Of a stretch of 7,530 nt of DNA, positions 1 through 6,533 are shown piece after piece (position 1 is the stretch's first letter; each line of letters starts with the position of its first letter). Source of the DNA: Candidatus Sediminicultor secundus. GTDB taxonomy: Bacteria; Atribacterota; JS1; SB-45; 34-128. Below the pieces are notes generated by a model. It was not told the DNA's origin, made no database searches, and worked only from the letters and a program-made list of their open reading frames with translations. The stretch lies in assembly GCA_002849045.2 (NCBI GenBank), contig NCRO01000521.1, positions 1 to 7,530 of the forward strand, read 5' to 3'. The position numbers and the translations under genes are program-made.

Positions 1-494
1 CCTATAAGTAAGAATTTTTCCGGAAATCCTAGAATACCGTATCCTTTGGTTACGATAATTGCTATTCCCGAAAAAAGGCCCATTGTGCCTAAGGTGGCAA
101 GAATTGCTGGAACTCCTACATAAGCTATTAAAACTCCGTTTATAAATCCACAAATTAAAGATACAGTAAGGGCGGCTGCAATTGCCGAAATTATGATAAA
201 TATTTCCTCATATCCCCCTGCTTGAGGAATAGAAAATTTAGTTAAAATAAGTGCTGCGGCTATTCCCGCTAAATTCGCTGTCGAAATAACTGATAAATCA
301 ATACCTCCTGTTAACATGGCAAGCATCATAGCAATTGCTAAAAACCCGAATTCAGGAATTTGACTGGATATCGATTGAAAATTCCTAATGGTTAAAAATT
401 TACTCGGCAAAAATATCGATATTACAATAAAAACACCAATCATCATAATAAACAGAGTTATTGTTTTTGAATACTTTGAATATTTCCCTAACAA
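1..494 (-). CDS. CUT2-type sugar ABC transporter permease, second subunit (partial, C-terminal half off the left edge)
   Basis: This is an inner-membrane permease of the BPD_transp_2 (RbsC/LsrD/RhaQ-like) family. About 164 codons are present, roughly half of the usual 310-340 residues. The reading frame is open to position 1. Visible features are a short basic N-terminus (LGKYSKYSK), a first hydrophobic helix at about residues 11-30, the family motif LTGGIDLS at 61-68, further hydrophobic segments, and the cytoplasmic-loop signature NGVLIAYVGVPAILATLGT near 123-141. The start is a TTG at 494. It is preceded six bases upstream by GGGAGG, and an in-frame TAA lies only two codons upstream, so translation cannot begin earlier. 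The first in-frame ATG codons (residues 17-18) fall inside the first helix and lack a ribosome site. It follows the other permease by 20 nt and should pair with it as a heterodimeric channel. The specific substrate is unknown. Confidence 0.9.
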   Translation of the reverse strand, partial: MLGKYSKYSKTITLFIMMIGVFIVISIFLPSKFLTIRNFQSISSQIPEFGFLAIAMMLAMLTGGIDLSVISTANLAGIAAALILTKFSIPQAGGYEEIFIIISAIAAALTVSLICGFINGVLIAYVGVPAILATLGTMGLFSGIAIIVTKGYGILGFPEKFLLI

Positions 495-500
495 GAATTA

Positions 501-506
501 CCTCCC
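501..506 (-). promoter_or_regulatory. Ribosome binding site fixing a TTG start for the second permease
   Basis: On the minus strand GGGAGG ends six bases before TTG at 494. It is followed immediately by TAA in the same frame as that TTG. The in-frame stop removes all upstream starts, so this site decides the gene start. Confidence 0.75.
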
Positions 507-514
507 AATGATAA

Positions 515-1543
515 TCAACTTCTATTTAAAATTATACTCCCTATACCTCTTTTGCTCTGATATGAAGTGAAGCTAACGCTTATCACTATTATCAAACCTA
601 CAAAAAAATTTTGCCAGTAAGAAGATAACCCCACCAGGATAAGACTATTATTTAATATAGTTACCATAGTCACCCCCATTATTGTACCGATAATCGTCCC
701 TGACCCACCGGTTATTCTGGTCCCGCCTAATACTACAGCCGCAATTACACTAAGCTCAGTACCTACTATATAGGTAGGATTGCTATAGCGGATTAAAGAA
801 ATATGAAGGACACCGGCAATGCCTGCTAAAAAACCAACATAACAATAAATAAAGAATTGAATCTTGGCAATATTAAAACCAGATCGTGCGGCAGCATTCA
901 TATCCCCACCGATTGCATAAATTCCTCTTCCTAACATGGTGTGCTTTAAGAAAAACCAGGTCAGTAAGGCAACAGCTATAAATATTATGGTAAAAATAGA
1001 TAATCCATAATTTATCCCATTTGCTTTGGTCAGGATGAGCACATCTTTTGCACCAAAGATTTTAAAACAATCTGGTAATTGAGCTGAATTGATGGCTTTG
1101 CTTCCAACAATGGTAAGTAAAGCTCCATGAAAAACACTTAAAGTACCTAAAGTAGCAATAAGTGTTGGTATTTTAAAACTTGAAATAAGCAGTCCATTAA
1201 TAGCCCCAAGAGCAATTCCTACTGAACAGGAGATTAAAAACGCAAAAAATATATTATCTATTCCGGTAGTAATTAAAACATTTGCAGCAATGTACTGTCC
1301 GGAAATCGCTATTGCTGCAAAAGATATATCTATGCCCCCTGACAGCAAAACTATAAAAACTCCGATAGCCAAAATTCCCATACCTGCACTACTCTTGCCA
1401 AGATCAAACAGGTTTTCCAGGGATAAAAAGGAAGGATTTAGAGAAGTTATTAATGTGGAATAAGCGATTACAACTAAAAATAAATATGATTCGTTTTGCC
1501 TAAATATTCTTCGAATTTGGATATTTCTATTATTTCCAATCAT
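515..1543 (-). CDS. CUT2-type sugar ABC transporter permease, first subunit
   Basis: This is a complete 342-residue inner-membrane permease of the BPD_transp_2 family (RbsC/LsrC/RhaP type), a normal length. It has a basic cytoplasmic N-terminus (residues 1-19), then about nine or ten hydrophobic segments. The family motif LSGGIDIS is at 67-74. The loop motif NGLLISSFKIPTLIATLGT lies mid-protein, followed by YAIGGDMNAAARSGFN, and then the glycine-rich AVVLGGTRITGGSGTIIG near the C-terminus. The last two are typical of ribose/AI-2/rhamnose permeases. The ATG at 1543 is preceded by AAGGTGG, which overlaps the TAA stop of the ATPase gene. The nine-base gap implies translational coupling. A second, different permease follows, so the channel is probably a heterodimer as in Lsr and Rha systems rather than an RbsC homodimer. 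The substrate cannot be read from this protein. Confidence 0.95.
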   Translation of the reverse strand: MIGNNRNIQIRRIFRQNESYLFLVVIAYSTLITSLNPSFLSLENLFDLGKSSAGMGILAIGVFIVLLSGGIDISFAAIAISGQYIAANVLITTGIDNIFFAFLISCSVGIALGAINGLLISSFKIPTLIATLGTLSVFHGALLTIVGSKAINSAQLPDCFKIFGAKDVLILTKANGINYGLSIFTIIFIAVALLTWFFLKHTMLGRGIYAIGGDMNAAARSGFNIAKIQFFIYCYVGFLAGIAGVLHISLIRYSNPTYIVGTELSVIAAVVLGGTRITGGSGTIIGTIMGVTMVTILNNSLILVGLSSYWQNFFVGLIIVISVSFTSYQSKRGIGSIILNRS

Positions 1544-1552
1544 TAGACCACC

Positions 1553-3055
1553 TTACTTATTCTTTCTTGCTAATATATTAAACAATTCATCCTCTGTTAT
1601 ATCAGCAGTATCAACTTCTTTAACAATCCTACCCTCTTTCATCACAACTACCCGGTTACAATTATGAATAATTTCTGGAATCTCATCAGAAATAATTATA
1701 ACCCCCATACCTTTGTTGGCTAACCCTTTAATTATGTTATGTATATTACTTTTAGAAGCAATATCTATTCCTACAGTAGGACTGTCTAAAATAAATATTT
1801 TGGGATTTGTAGCAAGCCATTTAGCTATCACGAGCCGTTGTTGATTACCACCAGAAAGTGCCTGAGCTGCAGCCTCTAAAGACGGTGTAATTACATTTAA
1901 TTCTTCTACCCATTCTTTCGCAGATTTATATCTCTTGCTGTCACTTAGCAACCTAAACTTATTTAATAGTCTTTTTAATATTGTAACTATAGCATTATCC
2001 TGGATAGATTGTTTCACAAATAATCCCTGATTAAGCCTATCTTCTGGTAAATAACTTAAACCTAAATCAATGGCGTTTTGAGGAGAATTTATTTTCACTA
2101 ACTTCCCGTTGATATATATTTCACCTGAATCAGGCTTATTCAGGCCAAATAATGATAATGCAAGTTCAGTCCGTCCAGAACCCAGGATTCCAGTTATTCC
2201 AATAATTTCACCCGGCTGAAGTTTAAAATTTATATCCATAAAATTACCTATTTTTGAAAGATTTCTTACTTCCAAGAGTGTCTCCTGGCGATGCTCTTTC
2301 TCCTTATAGTCAAAAGCAGAGCTAACTATTTTTTTAGCGCTCATATAAAAAGAAAGTGTATCATTATCTAACCCATCAGTATTGTATTCGCCAACTTTTT
2401 TACCATCCCTCAAAACAGTTACTTTTTCAGATATTTGTAAAACCTCACTAAGTTTATGACTAACAAAGAGAGTGGAAATTCCTTTCTTCTTTAAAGCTAA
2501 AATCACTGAAAATAAACGATCAATTTCATCTTTAGTAATTGCCGTAGTCGGCTCATCCATTATGATAAGTTTTGCATCTTGAGTTAATGCCCTGCAGATA
2601 GCCACAAGTTGCTTATTTGCTATAGAAATATTTTCAACTCTTTCATTTAAATCTAATTCTTTTTTAATATTTGATAGCTCTTCTGTTGCAATACTTTTTA
2701 TCTCTTTCCAATTAATAAATCTCTTTTTTCTCTCTATCATCTGATTCAGTGAAATGTTTTCAGCAACAGAAAGATTGGGAAATAAAGATAAATCCTGATA
2801 AATTACTTGTATTCCCTCACTTATCGAATCAATGGCGTGTAAATTCTGGAATCTTTTGCCATTTATTATAATTTCACCCTCGTCTGGTTTAACTACCCCG
2901 GCTATTATTTTTATCAGGGTAGATTTTCCTGAACCATTTTCGCCAACTAAGCTTTGTATTTCACCCTTATTTATTAACATACTGACATTATCTAACGCCT
3001 GCACGCCAACATATGACTTACTAATATTCTGAACTTTTAATAATTCCTCTGCCAT
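1553..3055 (-). CDS. CUT2-type sugar ABC transporter ATP-binding protein, two nucleotide-binding domains
   Basis: This is a complete 500-residue ATPase of the RbsA/LsrA/RhaT type, which powers the adjacent permeases from the cytoplasmic face. NBD1 (about 5-240) has Walker A GENGSGKST at 38-46, Q-loop Gln87, a diverged signature ISIANKQ at 143-149, Walker B with Asp167-Glu168, and switch His200. NBD2 (about 258-498) has GILGSGRT at 289-296 with Arg295 in place of the Walker A lysine, a canonical LSGGNQQ at 400-406, Asp424-Ser425 where Asp-Glu is expected, and Asp457 at the switch position. One composite site (NBD1 Walkers with the NBD2 signature) therefore looks catalytic and the other degenerate. 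An Arg in Walker A2 is usual for this family. The ATG at 3055 has GGAGAGG five bases upstream. A likely promoter lies 57-85 nt upstream. Permease genes follow immediately downstream. Confidence 0.96.
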   Translation of the reverse strand: MAEELLKVQNISKSYVGVQALDNVSMLINKGEIQSLVGENGSGKSTLIKIIAGVVKPDEGEIIINGKRFQNLHAIDSISEGIQVIYQDLSLFPNLSVAENISLNQMIERKKRFINWKEIKSIATEELSNIKKELDLNERVENISIANKQLVAICRALTQDAKLIIMDEPTTAITKDEIDRLFSVILALKKKGISTLFVSHKLSEVLQISEKVTVLRDGKKVGEYNTDGLDNDTLSFYMSAKKIVSSAFDYKEKEHRQETLLEVRNLSKIGNFMDINFKLQPGEIIGITGILGSGRTELALSLFGLNKPDSGEIYINGKLVKINSPQNAIDLGLSYLPEDRLNQGLFVKQSIQDNAIVTILKRLLNKFRLLSDSKRYKSAKEWVEELNVITPSLEAAAQALSGGNQQRLVIAKWLATNPKIFILDSPTVGIDIASKSNIHNIIKGLANKGMGVIIISDEIPEIIHNCNRVVVMKEGRIVKEVDTADITEDELFNILARKNK

Positions 3056-3111
3056 ACCAGCCTCTCCAAGATAACTAATCTAATAGATAATTTACATTTC
3101 TATTCTAACAA

Positions 3112-3140
3112 ATTATAAGTAATTGTATTATATATATCAA
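3112..3140 (-). promoter_or_regulatory. Putative sigma-70 promoter for the ATPase-permease genes
   Basis: Read on the minus strand, TTGATA (3140-3135) and TATAAT (3117-3112) are separated by exactly 17 bases. The -10 is a full consensus and the -35 matches five of six. The predicted start near 3105 leaves a leader of about 50 nt before the ATG at 3055. The surrounding DNA is very AT-rich, which raises the chance of accidental -10 matches, but the combination with ideal spacing is less easily dismissed. No other clear element is seen in the rest of 3056-3238. Confidence 0.55.
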
Positions 3141-3238
3141 GTATCAAAATATCTAATTAAGATAAAATACAACTATAATTTTGTCCGTTAATGCTACAAA
3201 AATATTTAAATTTCTATTAACTACATATATATCAATTA

Positions 3239-3280
3239 AGATTAGCCGGAAAGAAAAACAAATATCTTCCCGGCTAATCT
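3239..3280 (-). terminator. Intergenic stem-loop after the binding-protein gene (partial terminator or mRNA-stabilising hairpin)
   Basis: An inverted repeat of 11 perfect base pairs (3239-3249 with 3270-3280, core TTAGCCGG/CCGGCTAA) extends by five more pairs (3250-3254 with 3265-3269) in minus-strand RNA, one of them a G-U wobble, leaving a 10-nt loop. It begins 27 nt after the binding-protein stop. Minus-strand RNA after the stem reads CUUAAUUGAU, with no U run, so efficient intrinsic termination is doubtful. The plus-strand flank (ATTTTGTTTT) is more terminator-like, but no plus-strand gene is seen. A stem here could let excess binding-protein message accumulate, as known for other binding-protein operons. 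Confidence 0.6.
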
Positions 3281-3307
3281 ATTTTGTTTTAAAGAAGATT
3301 TTTTGGA

Positions 3308-4315
3308 TTATAAATCATACTCGTCTATATTTTCAAGAGTAACATCTTTCCAAGCGCTACCATAAATTATTGGTACACCATATTGGTTATTTTTAATGGT
3401 AATATTTTCGTAACCAGGTCTACCTAAATCCATACCCTCTTTAATTTCATTACCCTTAAGAAGCTCCCAGGCTACTCTAGCAGTAACATATCCTGCATCA
3501 GCTGGGACCCAGAAATGGATCGACTTGGCAGAACCGCTCTTTAAGTAATCATAGGCAACAGAAGGTAAACAGGTTCCATATGCTGCTACTTTACCTATAA
3601 GGCCTTTTTCTTCGATAGCCAGAGCAAATCCGGGTACTCCACACATAGAACTTCCCATGATACCTCTTATATTTGGATAGGTTTTTAGAAGCTCTAAAGC
3701 CTTTTCATAATCAATTTGCTGATTTTCGCGATCTTCTATTCTATCAGTTACTAACTTCATCTTGGGATATTTCTCTTTCTGTTGAGCAATTTCACCATCA
3801 ACCCACTCATTGTGAGTTGTTGAAGTAAGATGGCCTACAAAACAAGCATATTCTCCCTCGTAATTCATATCTTCAGCCATAACATCCATCATATGTCTTC
3901 CGTAGGCAACATTATCAAATGCCTCTATATCAAAACTTACTTGCTTTTGGTTAGATGCTTCATGAGTGAAGGTAAGAATTCCAGCAGCATTTGCTTTCTT
4001 AAATACCGGTTCTAATGCTACAGGATCATTGGGGATAACCAGTATTGCGTCTACACCTTTAGCAATAAGATCTTCAATTAAGGCAACCTGTGATGCTGGA
4101 TCAGCTGTCTCAGCACCAATTTGATAGGCATTAACCCCGCTATCTTTGGCAAAATCTTGAATACCCAACCTCATATTATCAAACCAGGCAACTCCTTCAA
4201 GTTTAACCACCATGACAATTTCATAATCGCTATCGTCCGCTTGTGCTACCATGAATGCTGAAAATGTCGATAGAATTACTGTTAAAACTAATAACCATAA
4301 TGTTATCTTTTTCAT
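3308..4315 (-). CDS. Periplasmic sugar-type ABC transporter substrate-binding protein (LsrB/RhaS-like, PBP type 1)
   Basis: This is a complete 335-residue binding protein that captures a ligand in the periplasm and delivers it to the adjacent CUT2 permeases. The N-terminus is a Sec signal peptide: MKK, a hydrophobic core at 4-24, and a likely cut after AQA at 24-26. There is no lipobox cysteine. The mature part is a two-lobe Peripla_BP_4 fold. It starts YEIVMVVKLEGVAWFD, with Lys38 in the place of the ligand lysine of LsrB. It ends LENIDEYDL, like the LsrB terminus as I recall it. Other landmarks are ADPASQVALIEDLIAKGVDA (72-90), FTHEAS (116-121), THNEWV (167-172) and GSSMCGVPG (221-229). Several expected AI-2 contacts are not conserved, so an AI-2 assignment is not supported. 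The ATG at 4315 has AAGGAG seven bases upstream. The upstream gap carries phased repeats and the downstream gap a hairpin. Confidence 0.93.
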   Translation of the reverse strand: MKKITLWLLVLTVILSTFSAFMVAQADDSDYEIVMVVKLEGVAWFDNMRLGIQDFAKDSGVNAYQIGAETADPASQVALIEDLIAKGVDAILVIPNDPVALEPVFKKANAAGILTFTHEASNQKQVSFDIEAFDNVAYGRHMMDVMAEDMNYEGEYACFVGHLTSTTHNEWVDGEIAQQKEKYPKMKLVTDRIEDRENQQIDYEKALELLKTYPNIRGIMGSSMCGVPGFALAIEEKGLIGKVAAYGTCLPSVAYDYLKSGSAKSIHFWVPADAGYVTARVAWELLKGNEIKEGMDLGRPGYENITIKNNQYGVPIIYGSAWKDVTLENIDEYDL

Positions 4316-4356
4316 TTTTTTTCTCCTTTTAAATTTAATCTTTAGCTAATCTATTC

Positions 4357-4402
4357 TTAGCTGTCCTTAAGACTTCTTTAAAATATATTAAGCTGTCTTA
4401 AG
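4357..4402. repeat. Pair of near-identical 15-bp repeats upstream of the binding-protein gene, candidate operator
   Basis: On the plus strand TTAGCTGTCCTTAAG (4357-4371) and TTAAGCTGTCTTAAG (4388-4402) are direct repeats that differ only by two compensating single-base shifts. Their starts are 31 bp apart, close to three helical turns, which would place bound proteins on one DNA face. Their flanks also form an 8-bp inverted repeat (CTTAAGAC at 4366-4373 with GTCTTAAG at 4395-4402). A further TTAGCT lies at 4342. The region is within the 116-nt gap before the binding-protein start. A weak promoter-like TTGAAC (minus strand, near 4407-4402) overlaps the distal repeat, but no convincing -10 was found. 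No regulator is encoded in the window. Confidence 0.45.
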
Positions 4403-4431
4403 TTCAATTCGAGCAAATCTTTTCTTACCTT

Positions 4432-5541
4432 TTAATCACCTCCTTTTTGGTACGAAGCTAACTCTTTAGATAGAAGTTGTAAAAAATCAGCCCCTTTAGC
4501 TCCGTCTATTATTCGATGGTCCATAGAAAGACTTAAAGGAAGAGACATTTTTTCTGACTGACCTATCCCAAGAATAGCAACCTGGGGAGGGTTAATTATG
4601 GGATTAAAATACTCAATACCCTGTAAACCTAAATTAGTAATAGTGAATGTTCCATCCTCGAAATCTTCAGGCTGCAATTTCCCTTTTAAGGCTTTATCAG
4701 TAATCTCTCTTCTTAGTTGAGCTATTTCGAAAATATCTTTACCTTCTAAATCCTTAAGTACCGGAACCATCAATCTTCTGTCTGTAGCTACTGCTAAATT
4801 AATGTTTATCTCTTTGATAAACTTGTAATTTTCTTCCTCGAATATCGCATTAAATTCGGGGAATTTTTTAAAGGTGAGGATTAGGGCTTTAATGATAAAA
4901 TCAACCAAAGAAAGATAAAGATGTTGATCTAATCGAGCATTTACCTCCTTCCTTATACTTAAAAGCGGAGCAATGTCTATCTTCCTACAAAGGGTAAATT
5001 GAGGAATATTTTTATAACTATAAGTAAGCCTTTCGGCGATTATTTTTTGCACTCCGGTTAATTTACGTACTTCTTTGATGGTAAAATTTGTCTTTTCTCT
5101 TGTTTTAGAAAGATATCCTTCTATATCTTTTTTAGTAATAGCCCCTCCTGGTCCGGAACCATTAATTAAGGATAAATCTACTCCTTTTGCTAAAGCTAAT
5201 TTACGGGCAATTGGTGCTATTTTTATTTTTTCTTCTTTTAAAGAAACGCCTTCTTCTTTTTGATTTCGCAAAAAAGGTTTTATATCTTCAGGAGAAATTT
5301 CTTCTCCTTCTTCAATCAAGATCGCTATAACTGTATTTACCGGTACTGTTTCTTCTTCTTTAACAAATATTTTATAAATGATACCGGTTTCGGGAGAATT
5401 TATTTCTACTGCTGCCTTAAATGTTTCTATTTCAGCAATAAGTTCTCCTTTAATAACCCTATCCCCTTCTTTTTTATGCCACTTAAAAAGAGTGGCTTCT
5501 TCAACTTTTGATTCTGTCTTAGGAATCTGGATCTTCCACAT
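4432..5541 (-). CDS. Dihydrolipoamide acyltransferase (E2) of a 2-oxo-acid/acetoin-type dehydrogenase complex
   Basis: This is a complete 369-residue E2, which accepts the acyl group from E1 on a lipoyl arm and passes it to CoA in the cytoplasmic complex core. Domains in order are: one lipoyl domain (about 2-77) with the modified lysine in ETFKA at Lys42, a charged linker (78-106), a peripheral subunit-binding domain (about 107-143, APIARKLALAKGVDL and GSGPGGAITKKDI), a very short second linker, and a catalytic domain (about 155-368). The active site MDHRIIDG is near the end, with His342, Asp346 and Gly347, and GTFTITNLG lies upstream of it. The protein is shorter than many E2s because it has a single lipoyl domain and short linkers. 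The residue before the lipoyl lysine is Phe instead of the usual Asp. It starts 20 nt after the E1 beta stop, with only a weak purine-rich ribosome site. The acyl specificity (acetyl or other) is not determinable here. Confidence 0.94.
   Translation of the reverse strand: MWKIQIPKTESKVEEATLFKWHKKEGDRVIKGELIAEIETFKAAVEINSPETGIIYKIFVKEEETVPVNTVIAILIEEGEEISPEDIKPFLRNQKEEGVSLKEEKIKIAPIARKLALAKGVDLSLINGSGPGGAITKKDIEGYLSKTREKTNFTIKEVRKLTGVQKIIAERLTYSYKNIPQFTLCRKIDIAPLLSIRKEVNARLDQHLYLSLVDFIIKALILTFKKFPEFNAIFEEENYKFIKEININLAVATDRRLMVPVLKDLEGKDIFEIAQLRREITDKALKGKLQPEDFEDGTFTITNLGLQGIEYFNPIINPPQVAILGIGQSEKMSLPLSLSMDHRIIDGAKGADFLQLLSKELASYQKGGD
4435..4445 (-). promoter_or_regulatory. Perfect Shine-Dalgarno-like sequence in the E2 3' end with no gene start behind it
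   Basis: The last E2 codons (Lys-Gly-Gly-Asp) read AAGGAGGTGAT on the minus strand, an 11-base complement of the conserved bacterial 16S rRNA 3' tail. No ATG, or GTG with a useful frame, follows at normal distance. The nearest alternative start, a TTG about 22 nt on, opens only about 12 codons. It may be coincidence or the remnant of a former downstream gene. Confidence 0.35.
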
Positions 5542-5561
5542 ATTTTTTCTCTTTTCTTCTT

Positions 5562-6533
5562 CTAATTAGAAAACATAGCTAAAATTTCTTTTTTAATCTT
5601 TTCCTTGGTAGGAATAACTTCTTTTTCCAAGGCGCTACTAAAAGGAATTGGGGTATTTAAGGAGCCTATCCTCCTGGGAGGAAATTCCATATTCCAAAAA
5701 GCTTCCTGCATAACAACTGTAATTATTTCTCCCTGTAACCCACCACTTACAGGAGATTCATCGACAACTAATAATCTCCCGGTTTTTTTGACGGAATTAA
5801 TAATAGTATCTTTATCTAAAGGAACTAAAGTACGTGGATCAATTACTTCTACGCTTATTTTATTTTTTAAATCTTCGACAATTTCTAAACTATGTTTAAC
5901 CATCCAAGAAGTAGCAACTAAAGTAAGGTCTTTCCCCTCTTTCTTAACTGCTGCTTTACCGAGAGGAATAGTATATTCCTCTTCCGGAACTTCTCCCTTT
6001 TGGGTATAAAGTTGTTTATGTTCAAAAAATATCACCGGATTGTTGTCTCGAATTGAACTTTTAAGAAGCCCCTTGGCATCATAAGGGTCAGAAGGAATAA
6101 CCAATTTTAATCCAGGGATATTCATAAACATAGAGTGAAGAGTTTGAGAATGCTGTGTGCCTCCTCCAAACCATTCTGTTCCTTCAGGTGTTCGAATTAC
6201 CATAGGTACAGATAATTCACCATTAGATAGATAACTCATTTTAGCGGCTTGGTTTACAATTTGATCTAATCCTATCATAATAAAGTCCACAAACATTATC
6301 TCTGCTACCGGTCTCATCCCTCGCAGGGCTGCTCCTACTGCTGAACCGATAATTGCTGCTTCTGAAATAGGAGTATTTCTTACTCTGTCTGGACCAAATT
6401 CATCTACCAACCCTCTATTTATACCAAATCCGTATCTGGTCACATCTTCTCCCATAACAAAAACATTTTCATCCTTACGCATTTCTTCTCTTAAAGCAGA
6501 TTTTAAGGCTTCAATATACATGATCTTAGCCAT
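5562..6533 (-). CDS. 2-oxo-acid/acetoin-type dehydrogenase E1 component, beta subunit
   Basis: This is a complete 323-residue E1 beta subunit. With E1 alpha it forms the alpha2-beta2 thiamine-diphosphate enzyme that decarboxylates or cleaves the ketone substrate and reductively acylates E2. The N-terminal Transket_pyr domain shows GEDV at 28-31, TPISE at 54-58 with Glu58 as the expected thiamine-activating glutamate, EIMFVDF at 78-84, RTPEG at 114-118, and GTQHSQ with His128. The C-terminal transketolase domain shows VEVIDPRTLVPLD and the SALEKEVIPT tail. The frame is open upstream to 6599, but the ATG at 6533 is chosen. It has AGGAGG six bases upstream, gives the standard N-terminus MAKIMYIEAL, and overlaps the E1 alpha stop by eight bases. 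The longer version would add 22 atypical residues encoded inside E1 alpha. Length and motifs fit AcoB-like and PdhB-like proteins equally well. Confidence 0.95.
   Translation of the reverse strand: MAKIMYIEALKSALREEMRKDENVFVMGEDVTRYGFGINRGLVDEFGPDRVRNTPISEAAIIGSAVGAALRGMRPVAEIMFVDFIMIGLDQIVNQAAKMSYLSNGELSVPMVIRTPEGTEWFGGGTQHSQTLHSMFMNIPGLKLVIPSDPYDAKGLLKSSIRDNNPVIFFEHKQLYTQKGEVPEEEYTIPLGKAAVKKEGKDLTLVATSWMVKHSLEIVEDLKNKISVEVIDPRTLVPLDKDTIINSVKKTGRLLVVDESPVSGGLQGEIITVVMQEAFWNMEFPPRRIGSLNTPIPFSSALEKEVIPTKEKIKKEILAMFSN

Noticed and set aside
388..570. Plus-strand open frame of 60 codons
   Set aside because: It lies antisense across the two permease genes, has no ribosome site, and its AT-rich composition gives a low-complexity Ile/Tyr/Leu product. 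It is a shadow frame.
4366..4402. 8-bp inverted repeat considered as a terminator after E2
   Set aside because: The stem is AT-rich with a 21-nt loop and no following U run, so direct-repeat operator sites are the better reading.
4375..4415. Possible 12-codon TTG leader peptide between E2 and the binding protein
   Set aside because: It has a poor start, sits too far from the strong ribosome site, and has no attenuator-like codon run or paired hairpin-terminator after it.
5260..5569. Two overlapping plus-strand frames opposite the E2 lipoyl domain
   Set aside because: Both are antisense to well-supported coding sequence and rich in Phe/Ser/Lys from codon complementarity, with no independent evidence.
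5605..6009. Plus-strand open frame of 134 codons
   Set aside because: It is fully antisense to E1 beta, which has clear catalytic motifs. The product shows no recognisable domain.
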